Below are positions 25,702 through 34,337 of a DNA stretch of 55,123 nucleotides, piece after piece; within the stretch, counting starts at the first letter, position 1, and every line of letters begins with the position of its first letter. The notes below the pieces were generated by a model, which saw only the letters and a list, made by a program, of their open reading frames with translations, did not search any database and was not told where the DNA came from. The translations under genes were made by a program, and so were the position numbers. The DNA is from Aminobacter niigataensis. GTDB lineage: Bacteria > Pseudomonadota > Alphaproteobacteria > Rhizobiales > Rhizobiaceae. The stretch is from the NCBI RefSeq assembly GCF_014200015.1, contig NZ_JACHOT010000012.1, forward strand, positions 1 through 55,123, written 5' to 3'.

Positions 25702-26224
25702 CACCGTCTTCTACCCGTTACTCCGCAGCTTAGAATCCGGATTCCCGAAAACTGCATAGTGAGAAATAGTGAGCTGACCAATCCCTCAAAGGCTGTGAGC
25801 GGTGGCCACTCTCTATCGCAGCCTCGGCCACCGACGCGACTATCCTGCGGTATTCCGGCTCGGTCGCCCACCGGGCCACTGGATAGCGTGCTGGCCACCT
25901 GGATCGATTTGCACATACGGCGTTTCAAATTGGACTGATTTTTTTGACACCTAAAAACAGGGGCTGGCATAGCCGAAGGGCCCAGAGTCACGGAGTGCTA
26001 GCCTGTCGCCATCCAAACCGACCGACGCACGGCTCGGGCGATGTCGTATCAGTGCTCGACGACCGAGGCGGGGGTGTTCTTGCCGCGGTGATAGGCGGCA
26101 ACCCGGGCCAAAAACCCGCATCTTGGCTACGCTTCAGACGCGGGCATCGTTAGCTTTGGTCTCTTGCACGCCGGCAAGCCAGCTTCGGGAACACAGGCGA
26201 TGGAGCCTGTATTCGGAGGGGCGT
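25702..26224. other. Intergenic region without recognised gene
   Basis: Over 500 bp lack a coherent coding frame. A sequence GTGAGAAATAGTGAG near 25760 and GGCTGGCATAG near 25963 show nothing decisive. The promoter of the 26225 gene pair probably lies at its right end. Confidence 0.4.
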
Positions 26225-26554
26225 ATGGCGGTAAAATCTGTCTCGGAAGAACCCCAGGTTAAGCTGATTTCCTGGGGCGTCGTTGTTGACGGCTGGAGCG
26301 AACCGCGTTTGGTTGGTACGCCGTTAGGCACGACCCGAGGGCGCATCTCAAGCGCGGTTCAGTATTTCAACCTGGATACGATGACTGCGGTCACGGCCAG
26401 CGGGCGGACATATCGGCTCATCGGCCCGGCGGACTACTTTTCTGCAGTGGCCATTGTAATCGCAATGCGCGGCATGTCGGAGCACATCAAAGCCTGGATG
26501 ACGGTCGAGGACCTGGCGCTTGCCGTCGCACCCCCATCGCGTGGAATGAACTGA
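26225..26554 (+). CDS. Hypothetical protein, first of a coupled pair
   Basis: This 109-aa protein (MAVKSVSEEPQVKLISWGVV...) starts 4 nt after GGAGGGGC. It has a beta-rich first half (VDGWSEPRLVGTPLGTTRGR) with RTYRLIGPADYFSAVAIVIA later. Its stop overlaps the next start (TGATG, 26552-26556). Small pairs like this are common on rhizobial plasmids; function unknown. Confidence 0.6.
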   Translation: MAVKSVSEEPQVKLISWGVVVDGWSEPRLVGTPLGTTRGRISSAVQYFNLDTMTAVTASGRTYRLIGPADYFSAVAIVIAMRGMSEHIKAWMTVEDLALAVAPPSRGMN

Positions 26555-26859
26555 TGGACGCGATGAACCTCGATTTCAGCCGCATGGAAGGTGATGAACT
26601 CGATGCCGTGCAACAATTGTTGGAGACAGCTCTGGGTGGGCTAGACGCCGTCCGGCGAAGCCGCAAAGAGAAGGCCGAAGCAGCCGAACAGGCATTCTAC
26701 GATCGCTTGCCGGACGTTGTTTCGCACATCAGAAAGGATGGTCGCAGTTTCGTCATGCAGACGGACGCGCCAAGCTTCTTTGTCGAGATGCCCTGGCATG
26801 AATGGGTAGCGCTCGCCCACGCAGTGATCGCCGCTGACATGGCAGCCCGAGAAATTTGA
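26554..26859 (+). CDS. Hypothetical protein, second of a coupled pair
   Basis: This 101-aa acidic, mainly helical protein has DELDAVQQLLETALGGLDAV followed by a charged helix and a C-terminal aromatic block FFVEMPWHEWVALAHAVIAA. The overlap with the upstream frame implies joint translation and perhaps a complex. No family recognised. Confidence 0.6.
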   Translation: MDAMNLDFSRMEGDELDAVQQLLETALGGLDAVRRSRKEKAEAAEQAFYDRLPDVVSHIRKDGRSFVMQTDAPSFFVEMPWHEWVALAHAVIAADMAAREI

Positions 26860-27184
26860 CGAGTACATCGTCGGGAGGAAGACCGTGCGATGCGGACCAC
26901 TCGCGGTTGTTCGGGAGCAGTGTCAACGACAAGTTGAGACGCATCTTGCTCCATGTACAACTGTCGCATTGATACATCCGGAAAGACTTATGATCTCCCG
27001 CTCGTCTATTAACCATGGCGTCAAGCGGATATTTATTTTACCTGCCCGGCTTCTGTTATCGTCGCGGAGAAATTGCTCTTGCGCCGATACGAAAACGCCT
27101 TCACGCTTGAAATGTAGGCAACAGTATTGACCTGCCAACACCCGACAGGGAATGCGGAATATCAAGAATACGAGGAGCTTTCCG
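26860..27184. other. Intergenic region, lower GC, no gene recognised
   Basis: About 320 bp. The part from 27000 to 27130 is AT-richer and probably contains the promoter for the 27185 gene. No RNA or repeat structure stands out. Confidence 0.4.
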
Positions 27185-27772
27185 ATGAAGACTGAACTGT
27201 ACAACATGGCCCTTGAAGGTGCGGCGGCCGAGGGCAAGCGCTTCCGCGAGCAGATTGAACGCGAAGGCAGGGACCGACCGATTGACGCCTGTCCCGGTGA
27301 GAATGAGCGCTACTGGCTCGAGATCGACTTCCGCGACGGGGATGTCTCCGTGAACAACTCCTGGGGATCTGGCACCCCGGCATGGATATGGGAGGGCAAA
27401 GGCGTTCGCTTTCCACTCAAGTCAAGTTGTTCCCAGCTTGCCATCGCCAACTTGCTAGAGTCCCGACCTGATCTGGTTGCCGAAGTTGCGATTGCTGAGG
27501 GAGATGAAGCCTTCCGCGATCACGAAATCCTCGAGACAGCGATCAGCGACCTTGCCAATTATTGGGTCATGGGCCCCGAGGAATGGTTTCGGGGCTTCAT
27601 CCCCAGGGGCGACGAGACCGACGAGCAACTCCACGACATGACTGATGGGAGGGAATGGCTTGGCTCCGGATTCGATGGCGCGATCTATCTAACGTTCAGC
27701 AAGGACGAGGCTTTCGAGTGGCTCAAGCAACGTCGCGACGAGGCTCGCGCGGAACTGAACGAGGCCGCCTGA
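27185..27772 (+). CDS. Hypothetical acidic plasmid protein
   Basis: This 195-aa acidic protein starts at ATG 27185, 7 nt after GAGGAG. It contains RYWLEIDFRDGDVSVNNSWG, EEWFRGFIPRGDETDEQLHD and a C-terminal helix EAFEWLKQRRDEARAELNEA. Small acidic proteins of this appearance occur on plasmids and phages, sometimes as DNA mimics or anti-restriction factors, but I see no ArdA or similar signature. Function unknown. Confidence 0.6.
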   Translation: MKTELYNMALEGAAAEGKRFREQIEREGRDRPIDACPGENERYWLEIDFRDGDVSVNNSWGSGTPAWIWEGKGVRFPLKSSCSQLAIANLLESRPDLVAEVAIAEGDEAFRDHEILETAISDLANYWVMGPEEWFRGFIPRGDETDEQLHDMTDGREWLGSGFDGAIYLTFSKDEAFEWLKQRRDEARAELNEAA

Positions 27773-27987
27773 TCCGATGGCGGAACTCCTTGCCTGGCTG
27801 TCCTGGTCCGCGAGCGGCAGCGCTGCTCGCGGAACGTCAGTCGGCTGGAATATTGTCCGGATGCGGATCTGGAAGCAATTGAGCGCACCGACGGAAGAAA
27901 CGTCGTTGGGCTGTTTTTCGACATCACGCGCGTTTGTCGATTGCATGCCGGCGGTGGATTTTCCTCTCGAAGCCAAGGGAGGAAATC

Positions 27988-28536
27988 ATGGCAAGATTTA
28001 TCGGACAGATCATGAGAGGCATAGCCAGGGCACTTGCCGGCGGCATCCGGCTCCCCTTCGATCTACTTGGCGACATCGGACGGATGCTCGGTCTGTCGCC
28101 TGCCGCAACGCGCTTGCCCCCAACAGGGGTCTTCGATCAGTCTATCGATCTTGAAACAGCTGAACTGAGGCACCGCCTCGAGGCCGCGGCGACGATCGTT
28201 GTTCCAGCGCCGAATCTGCCACGACAAGATGCAGGGCAGATCGTACACGCCTACGCATCGACCGACGGGCGATCGAGACAAGGCTTCGACATGTCGAAAC
28301 TTGACGAGCATGTCGCTATAGCCCTGCTGACCATGCAGCCGACCCAGCTCCACAGGTTGGCGTTGGCGGGTCCGGCGGCATGCGGGCGTTGGGCGAGCGG
28401 TTGTAAAGGCATCGTGGGTGTGCCGTTGCCGTCCCCGAACCTGCTTAGACATCCAGACGCCGGGAAAGCCGAATGCGTGGACGATGGTTGCGACACAGCG
28501 CCCTGTTCCCAATCCGCCACGTTCCGGGCAGCCTGA
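27988..28536 (+). CDS. Hypothetical protein with amphipathic N-terminus
   Basis: This 182-aa protein begins MARFIGQIMRGIARALAGGI, an amphipathic or weakly membrane-associated segment, after AAGGGAGGA. Residues about 55-75 are an Ala-rich helix; the rest has MSKLDEHVAIALLTMQPTQL and a Cys-containing tail. The tail composition from about residue 130 is less gene-like, so the true protein may end earlier or be frameshifted. Not recognised. Confidence 0.45.
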   Translation: MARFIGQIMRGIARALAGGIRLPFDLLGDIGRMLGLSPAATRLPPTGVFDQSIDLETAELRHRLEAAATIVVPAPNLPRQDAGQIVHAYASTDGRSRQGFDMSKLDEHVAIALLTMQPTQLHRLALAGPAACGRWASGCKGIVGVPLPSPNLLRHPDAGKAECVDDGCDTAPCSQSATFRAA

Positions 28537-28626
28537 CCCTGGACAACCGGAGGCCCCATTCCAGGGCCTCGCCACGTTTTCTACATTGTTTGCACGGCAA
28601 GAAGACAAGCCCGGCGGAATGCGTGA

Positions 28627-28818
28627 TCAGGCCTCATCGCCTTGGTCCTGATGTTCAACGGGGACGGCAGCGTGGCGCATCTCGGCCCGTTCTCTAACCT
28701 CGCGCATGCGTGCGATGCGCCAGACCTTGCGCACCGCCGGTTCCGCCTCGGGCACTTCATGCAGGAAATCCCCAAAGACGCGATAGATTTCTGCGGTTTC
28801 GTCGAGCTGATCATGCAT
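28627..28818 (-). CDS. Small acidic hypothetical protein
   Basis: This 63-aa protein, MHDQLDETAEIYRVFGDFLH followed by EVPEAEPAVRKVWRIARMRE and a charged tail, is helical and acidic. Its ATG overlaps the stop of the upstream coiled-coil gene (28811-28818). Probably the second gene of a two-gene operon; role unknown. Confidence 0.5.
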   Translation of the reverse strand: MHDQLDETAEIYRVFGDFLHEVPEAEPAVRKVWRIARMREVRERAEMRHAAVPVEHQDQGDEA

Positions 28819-29122
28819 TCCTGGAAAGCCTCCGGATCAATGTGTCGCGAGACGACACAGCACAACGCAATGCCGCGATCTCTTCCTCGAGCTCGTGGAC
28901 GCGGTCAACAGCAGCACGCGCCACGGACAAGGCCTCGGCGGCTGAGGCGCGGGCGCCGATCAAACGCTCGGCCCACTGGTCCGAAACGGCAGTCTCACGA
29001 TGATTGCTAACCGCCTGCATGCCGGCTGCATGCGCGTGTGCAGCGACCGCAACGCCGGCGATGCCAAGTGCAAGGAAACTGTTGCCAACGGACTGACCGG
29101 GGCAGGGGACGGAACGGCGCAT
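28811..29122 (-). CDS. Hypothetical protein with membrane segment and coiled coil
   Basis: This 103-aa protein has a hydrophobic helix (NSFLALGIAGVAVAAHAHAA, about 13-32) and a C-terminal Ala/Glu-rich coiled coil (AAEALSVARAAVDRVHELEE). GGAG lies 8 nt before ATG 29122. It could be a small inner-membrane-anchored protein. It overlaps the downstream 63-aa gene. Confidence 0.5.
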   Translation of the reverse strand: MRRSVPCPGQSVGNSFLALGIAGVAVAAHAHAAGMQAVSNHRETAVSDQWAERLIGARASAAEALSVARAAVDRVHELEEEIAALRCAVSSRDTLIRRLSRNA

Positions 29123-29439
29123 GATGACTTCTCCGTTATTCGGACACAGCCATTGCAGGATCTTATTCCTATTGCAACCCGATCGCCGGCGAGATGCCTG
29201 GCAAAGATCTAAGCCAGGCCTCCTGTGCCGACTGTGCGTGTCTTCCGCAAGGTCTTGCGGAGGAGCCCCCTCTGCCGGCACAGGCCTTTCAAGCGAACAC
29301 CTCGAGCGCGGGGTCGGAAGCCCCAACCATACCGGGGGATTCCGACCAGCAACGAGGGTCGAAACCAGTGGCCTCAACATTGCGCAGGCACCCCCGGAGA
29401 TCCCAGCGAATCGCCGGGGACGAAAGTAGCCGAAACTAC
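29123..29439. other. Intergenic region with near-perfect palindrome 29242-29263
   Basis: CTTCCGCAAG-GT-CTTGCGGAGG forms a tight inverted repeat with a 2-nt centre, which looks more like a protein-binding palindrome than a terminator because no T-run follows. No gene is recognised in this gap between two leftward genes. Confidence 0.4.
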
Positions 29440-31515
29440 CTACTGGAGGCGATGATAGTCTTCGATCTTGCGTATTTCACTGAGCTTCACCACACCCTTG
29501 CTGCGTTTCGGCGGCATTTGAGGTGACCTCAAGGCCTGCGCATAGTCGAATTCGACGCCGGTGAGTGCCGAGTAGATCGCCAGTCCGACGGCGTGCCCCA
29601 TGATCGGCGGTAGCGCATTGGCGATCTGGCGCGTTTTCGTCTTGCGGTCCTTGTCCGATCCTTCGGCGCCGGCGCCGACAAACCTCCATCCGTCAGGGAA
29701 ACCCTGCAGCCGTGCCCCCATCGCAAGCGTAAGCTGGAAGAGATTTTCGAGCTTATGATCCCGCCCGGGGGCCGAGTTGGCAATGCCCATTGGATCGATC
29801 TTCATGTCCAGCCAGTCTTGCTTGCGGAGGTTAGACGAGAAGGCAAGCCGTCCGGACTGTTCGGACCCCCCAACAATCGTCGATCCGCGGCGGTTGGCTT
29901 TGTTTTTCGCCCAGTCATCGGCCCCAGACCAACCATTTGCACCGACAAGATCAACCAGGGCGCCGCCGACCGTCAGATTCCATTCCGGGAACTTTGGCGG
30001 CATCCGGAACCTTTGGATCGGAGTATCCCTGAAACCAACGAACGCAACACGTGGTCGCAACTGAGCAAGGCCATAGTCGCTCCCGTTGATCGAAAAAACC
30101 TGGCTTTCATAACCAAGATCCGCAAATTTCCGATAGAGATCCGCACGGTAGTCAGAGTTGCCCTGGAAGCCGAACCCCTGCACGTTTTCGAAGAAGAAGG
30201 CGCGCGGCTGAACCTCATCGACCAGGCGCACAGCCTCCATGAACAGATCACGCTCGTCATTGCGTCCCTTCTGCTTGCCGATACTGGAGTGCGGCTGGCA
30301 CGGCACGCCGCCAGCAACCAGATCGACATTGCCACGATGGCGCCTGAAATCCACCTGGGTGACATCCGCACAATGCACCGGGCCGAACCAGCGATTGGCC
30401 ATAAGCGTCTCGGCGGCCGCCGGATTGCGCTCGTACAGCGCCAGGGCATCGAAGCCCGCCGCGTGAAGTCCGAGCGCCTGGCCACCGGCACCAGCACAGA
30501 TCTCGAGTGAGGTCAGCCGCAGAGGTGGATGAACTACCTTCGGTGCGGAAACCTCGGCAGGAAGCTTGCGCGCTCTTAGATCATTCCTGGAAATCCCATT
30601 GTCGTTGAACAACCAGATGACGTTCTCGACTGTCTCCAGATCGAGATGAGCATAGTCCCGGTCAACCGGATTGCCACTCTCCTCATCGGCGAGCTTGAAT
30701 GCGCCATCAACGAGGTCGCGGAGACTATTGTAGGCCCGCGCCAGTTGGACGGTCTGAGGATCGTGGGCATGGAAGCCGAGTTCCCAAATGCCAGGGAGGC
30801 CGGCGATATCGAATACCGCTTCGAACTCCCGAAGACAGCGGCCGGCTTCTTCCTGAAGGCGCATCTTGCGCGCACCGAGTTTTCCCGCATCGGCGCCGTC
30901 ATCCTGCGCATCGTTGAAAAAATCGATCAGGGACTGAGCAAAGAAGATGAAGCGGTTCGAAAACGTTTCGAGATCGATCGTCGCCTTACGCTGCGCTGAT
31001 AGCCGCAGCGTCTTTTGCCGACGTCGCTCCAGTTCCACCTGCGGATCTGCGACCTCTTCCCTCTGTCGGCGCTTGATCGCCGATACGTCGCCGGAGTGAA
31101 CGAAGCTGCCCGCTGCGATCCGTTCCAATGCCTCCTTGCGTACAGGGGCCGGCGCGGCGATGAGCGACTTGGCAAGCGTCATCGGCAGCCCACGGGCCAC
31201 GATCATCTCCCCATGCTTCCCCAGCACTTCCGAGAACCCCAAATACATGCCCAGGTCACTGCGGTTGAGGCCACATTCAGAGGTGAGGAAAGTCTTCAAC
31301 TTGGAAATGGGAAGGGCCCCGCGTGCCCGTTCGATCTCGGCTGATATCCGCACATAGCCTTCGGCCATACGTTGGCTCTGCTTGAACACCACTGTCTTCA
31401 GCGAGTGCAGAACCTTGTTGAGATCATGCGCCGGCGCCAACCTCACAGGTTCAATCTGCGCGTGCGATACTTGCTCGCCCTGTCTGGCCTCGCGCGCCGA
31501 ATTCGTAAAGTCCAC
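29440..31515 (-). CDS. C5-cytosine DNA methyltransferase with large N-terminal domain
   Basis: This 691-aa protein has a C-terminal cytosine methylase (about 333-690): motif I LTSLEICAGAGGQALGL (334-350), catalytic PCQPHS (405-410, Cys406), motif VI ENVQGFG (443-449), and late motifs GARLQGFPDGW and RQIANALPP. The first 330 residues are an added domain: a ParB/KorB-like helical part (LPISKLKTFLTSECGLNRSD, then HSGDVSAIKRRQREEV) and a coiled stretch. No restriction endonuclease is next to it, so it is probably an orphan, plasmid-borne methylase acting in regulation or anti-restriction. Translation starts at GTG 31515 after GGGGG. Its leader is partly duplicated at 37012. Confidence 0.85.
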   Translation of the reverse strand: MDFTNSAREARQGEQVSHAQIEPVRLAPAHDLNKVLHSLKTVVFKQSQRMAEGYVRISAEIERARGALPISKLKTFLTSECGLNRSDLGMYLGFSEVLGKHGEMIVARGLPMTLAKSLIAAPAPVRKEALERIAAGSFVHSGDVSAIKRRQREEVADPQVELERRRQKTLRLSAQRKATIDLETFSNRFIFFAQSLIDFFNDAQDDGADAGKLGARKMRLQEEAGRCLREFEAVFDIAGLPGIWELGFHAHDPQTVQLARAYNSLRDLVDGAFKLADEESGNPVDRDYAHLDLETVENVIWLFNDNGISRNDLRARKLPAEVSAPKVVHPPLRLTSLEICAGAGGQALGLHAAGFDALALYERNPAAAETLMANRWFGPVHCADVTQVDFRRHRGNVDLVAGGVPCQPHSSIGKQKGRNDERDLFMEAVRLVDEVQPRAFFFENVQGFGFQGNSDYRADLYRKFADLGYESQVFSINGSDYGLAQLRPRVAFVGFRDTPIQRFRMPPKFPEWNLTVGGALVDLVGANGWSGADDWAKNKANRRGSTIVGGSEQSGRLAFSSNLRKQDWLDMKIDPMGIANSAPGRDHKLENLFQLTLAMGARLQGFPDGWRFVGAGAEGSDKDRKTKTRQIANALPPIMGHAVGLAIYSALTGVEFDYAQALRSPQMPPKRSKGVVKLSEIRKIEDYHRLQ

Positions 31516-31640
31516 TTTCTACCCCCAACACTGTGATGGGCGGCACTTTCGGTGTCGAATGCTAACTTGGTATGAACACGACAGACTAGTCTTCGCTCAT
31601 ATCTGAACGATCCTTTCCAGATCTTCGACACTGGTTAACG
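31500..31640 (-). repeat. Leader of the cytosine methylase gene, duplicated at 37007-37150
   Basis: The start codon region and about 120 bp upstream match 37007-37150 over their length with scattered differences, best in GTAAAGTCCACTTTC and TGTGATGGG-GGCACTTTC. The repeat lies in the same orientation. It implies a second copy of this gene once existed. The conserved GAAAGTGCC...CATCACA block may be a promoter or operator. Confidence 0.7.
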
Positions 31641-31651
31641 ATTGTTTGATC

Positions 31652-31852
31652 GGAGTTGGAAACTCCAGAGGGCTCCGGGTCCTGTAAGCTCGCGGACTGC
31701 GAGGTGGACACCAGGGCTGACGAACGGTTGATTCGACGAAGGAACGTCGTCTGCGTGGGGGTCGAGTAATCCTGCTCGATGTCTGCCCCGCGGTGGGGAC
31801 TGACCGAAAGCCGAGCTAAGGAGCCCGGCGGAGCATACCGACGGCCTTAGCT
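31652..31852 (+). ncRNA. Structured non-coding region with serial hairpins (candidate RNA, strand uncertain)
   Basis: In 200 bp with no gene I find consecutive inverted repeats: GGAGTT/AACTCC (31652-31666), CTCGC/GCGAG (31689-31703), CGACG/CGTCG (31734-31749), TCGAG/CTCGA (31762-31779), CCCC/GGGG (31786-31798) and AGCTAAGG/CCTTAGCT (31814-31852, with inner CGG/CCG). Six non-overlapping hairpins in this space suggest a folded RNA or a DNA element such as oriT. The loop of the fourth hairpin contains AATCCTGC, close to the IncP-type nic core ATCCTG. I do not recognise a known RNA family. No relaxase gene is in the window. Confidence 0.4.
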
Positions 31853-32171
31853 ACGAGCTTTGCGGTTGTCCCGCTTCGCTTTCGATATGCGCGTCATGAA
31901 CACCTTTTCGGACCTCAAAAGCTACCTGACCAGCGCCAGGGAAGGCGGCTTCGAGGGGGCAGATCTTTCTGTTTAACGAAAAGATTCGTTCGAATTGATC
32001 GGATCTTACAGATTTCGATCGCGCATTCCTGGCGACGGCCCGGTCCGTTGGAATGAGCTAGGTCGGCCCTGCACGCCTTTGGCGAAAGAACAGTTGCGCC
32101 TACGTCCAATTCGCTTCACGCTTTTCATGCCCGTCATGCATGCAGCGTGACGGCCGGGGGGCACACGGAAA
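31853..32171. other. Intergenic region before the peptidase gene
   Basis: No gene is recognised. It links the hairpin-rich region to the start at 32172 and presumably contains the promoter of the peptidase/MaoC pair. Confidence 0.4.
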
Positions 32172-32882
32172 ATGAATAGACGGGAAAGACGCGCGGCATA
32201 CGCCGACGCTCGGGCAACGGAGGTGGAGCGAGTTGTCGCTATGCATGAGGCTGGGCACGCAGTCGGTCGCCTGTTGATGGCCAAGCGCATGGGATTTCCG
32301 CTGCATCTGGCCGTGCACAGCATCGAGGTCGGAGCGGGGCCAAGTTGGTACAACCCGGACGGGGCGCGCGTACTTCGATCTCAGGCAACCTGCTACGGCC
32401 CAGCGATCTCGAGTGAACTTCAATCCGCGCTCAAAAGAGCTTTTCCGGTGCGACCGACCACCAAAGCTGAAGAGCTGCCTGGCCTTCTGAAACTTGCTGG
32501 AGCAGCGACGGCCCAGCGTGTCGCTTCCGCACGCGCCAAGCTTTTCATCATCGCTATGGGGCCAGCCGCTGAAGCTCGCGTGACGGGGCGATCTTGGTTT
32601 GAGGTCGTAAACGACAACGCATGTATGGCCGATCGTGAAGCATGTCGCCACGAGGGGCGGATTGCGGGCTTTGACGAGGCGCAATTGGCTGACGAGGTAA
32701 CGCACGCTCGCCATCAAGCGGAAAAGCACGTCGAAATACCTGATGTTTGGCGGGCGATCGATGCTATTGCCAAGAAACTCAAGGGGACGCTGACAGGCGA
32801 CAAGGTCACACAGCTCGCGGCACCATTTCTTACGCCGCTGTTGGGCGATGCACTATTGGAGGGCGACCCCGATGGCTCGTAA
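32172..32882 (+). CDS. Stand-alone M41-type (FtsH-like) zinc peptidase domain
   Basis: This 236-aa protein has the zinc motif AMHEAGHAVGRLL (HEAGH, about residues 24-28) and a second metal/structural block IAMGPAAEARVTG...NDNACMADREAC, matching the GGRAAEE...NDLxxA region of FtsH peptidase M41. There is no AAA+ ATPase domain and no membrane helix, so it is a soluble domain-only homologue, of a kind seen on rhizobial plasmids and phages. ATP-independent cleavage of small substrates is plausible. Its end overlaps the next gene by 11 bp. Confidence 0.7.
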   Translation: MNRRERRAAYADARATEVERVVAMHEAGHAVGRLLMAKRMGFPLHLAVHSIEVGAGPSWYNPDGARVLRSQATCYGPAISSELQSALKRAFPVRPTTKAEELPGLLKLAGAATAQRVASARAKLFIIAMGPAAEARVTGRSWFEVVNDNACMADREACRHEGRIAGFDEAQLADEVTHARHQAEKHVEIPDVWRAIDAIAKKLKGTLTGDKVTQLAAPFLTPLLGDALLEGDPDGS

Positions 32883-33372
32883 ATACTTCGACGAATGGGC
32901 GCGAGGCGATCGCGATTTCCATCGGCGACGCCGCACGGTGACTGAGGAAGACGACTATGAAATCAAGTCGCTATCGTATCTTGTCCAACCGCTCCCTGGT
33001 GCTGACGAACCTTGGGATGAAGTCGGGTGCAAAGCAGTCGACAAGACATTTGTGCTGGCAGTTACAATCGGAATTCCGTCAGAGGTGATGTTGGGGGTGA
33101 CCGTTTCCAAGTCGGAGTACGACAATCTGCAGATGCCAAAACCTGTGCATGTTGGGGACGTTCTCAGGGTCGAAACGCAGGTCGTCGAGATGAAGCGGTC
33201 CAGATTGCGATCGGGTACCGGCATCATCACATTTGAGCACGTGACAAAGAACCAGGGCGGTGACGTTGTCTGCCAGTGTCTGCATAGGATCGAGTTGCGA
33301 GCGCGCCCTCAGCATGACGACAACGCCAATGCGTGTATTGCTTTGCCTGAATTCCTTAGGCGGAGGGTTTGA
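32872..33372 (+). CDS. MaoC-like hotdog-fold protein, atypical middle
   Basis: This 166-aa protein starts MARKYFDEWARGDRDFHRRR with TVTEEDD, as in MaoC-like hydratases (usually RTVTEADN), and ends with the hotdog block MPKPVHVGDVLRVETQVVEM...RSGTGIITFEHVTKNQGGDV. The expected active-site segment after TVTE (usually containing Asp and His, N-P-x-x-x-H) is altered: DYEIKSLSYLVQPLPG has neither. It may be a degenerate or re-purposed hydratase. ATG 32872 lies inside the end of the peptidase gene, so the two are translationally coupled. Confidence 0.6.
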   Translation: MARKYFDEWARGDRDFHRRRRTVTEEDDYEIKSLSYLVQPLPGADEPWDEVGCKAVDKTFVLAVTIGIPSEVMLGVTVSKSEYDNLQMPKPVHVGDVLRVETQVVEMKRSRLRSGTGIITFEHVTKNQGGDVVCQCLHRIELRARPQHDDNANACIALPEFLRRRV

Positions 33373-33537
33373 GGGCACGTCAGAGACTAGGCGCTCTCGC
33401 ATGTTGCAGTTGACCCAAGCGCTCGACTTTCATTGAAGCGGATTTCGGTGCCACTCCCGCGTCGCGATGAGATGCTCGCTTTAGTCAATGACGAAGTAGT
33501 GCGCGCGTCTGTCGCATGCCGAAAAATGGGCTGACTA

Positions 33538-34244
33538 GGGCCCAGACCCATAAAAATGTTGGCATCGCCTGAGGTTTGTGATTCACGACTTCCGAAAGGG
33601 AGGGGTGATGAATCGGGACCATTTCTGGCTCACCGAAGAGCAGTTTCGCCGTATCGAACCTCATCTTCCGACTGACACGCGGGGCAAGGAACGTGTCGAC
33701 GACCGGCGTGTGATCAGCGGTATCGTTCATGTTCTGAAATCAGGCGGGCGCTGGGTCGATGCGCCGCCGGACTACGGGCCGCGCAAGACGCTCTGGCGGT
33801 AAAGGGGGGAGCAAAATCAGGCCATCGGGCGCTCGCGGGGCGGCCGCACGACCAAAATCCATGCCCTGACCGATCGCTATTGTCGCCCCATTGCCTTCAT
33901 GCCCACCGGCGGCCAAGTCGCTGATTGCACGGCAGGAGGCGAGCTGCTGAAACGTCTGCCAGACACCCGCATCCTGCATGCAGACAAGGGTTATGATTCA
34001 GATGCGATCCGCCGCCAGGTCGAGGCCAGCGGCACGATGCCGAACATCCCACCAAAGGCCAACCGTCGCTGGAAAAACTGCTTCTCTCCGGTGCTCTATC
34101 GCGACCGAAATGCCGTCGAACGCATGTTCTGCCGCCTCAAGGACTTCCGCAGGGTCGCAACACGATACGACCGCCTTGCCGTCAACTTTCTCGCGGCAGT
34201 CTGCATCGCCGCGACTGTCAGCTATTGGTTATGAGTCTGGGCCC
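33538..34244 (+). mobile_element. Shortened IS5-family element with intact terminal repeats
   Basis: Terminal inverted repeats GGGCCCAGACCCATAA (33538-33553) and, inverted, GGGCCCAGACTCATAA (34229-34244) match at 15 of 16 positions. A CTAG-type target (CTA before, TAG after) surrounds the element, as expected of IS5-family insertion at short T/A-centred targets. The 707-bp length is about 150 bp less than usual because the middle of the transposase gene is deleted. The ends could still be mobilised by a complete relative. Confidence 0.8.
33608..34234 (+). pseudogene. IS5-family transposase with internal deletion
   Basis: The N-terminal part (MNRDHFWLTEEQFRRIEPHL, start 33608 after AGGGGTG) reads to GPRKTLWR and a stop at 33802. 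The C-terminal part resumes as AIGRSRGGRTTKIHALTDRY, then LHADKGYDSDAIRR and the YRDRNAVERMFCRLK block containing the catalytic Glu. The segment between, which normally holds the first catalytic Asp (MDSTHVKAHR-type), is missing. The enzyme cannot be active. Confidence 0.8.
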
Positions 34245-34337
34245 TAGTTTCGTTAAAACTTTCTTTGACATAGGTCATTTTTCGATGAAACCATAGTCGA
34301 ACCGAGAATTCCAAATGGATATAAAAATTAAATTCAA

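Noticed and set aside
29755-30510. A 251-codon frame opposite to the cytosine methylase
   Set aside because: It is antisense to strongly conserved methylase motifs and shows no family features.
31762-31779. Firm call of oriT at the AATCCTGC loop
   Set aside because: Only the core resembles an IncP-type nick site, and there is no relaxase or transfer gene in the window.
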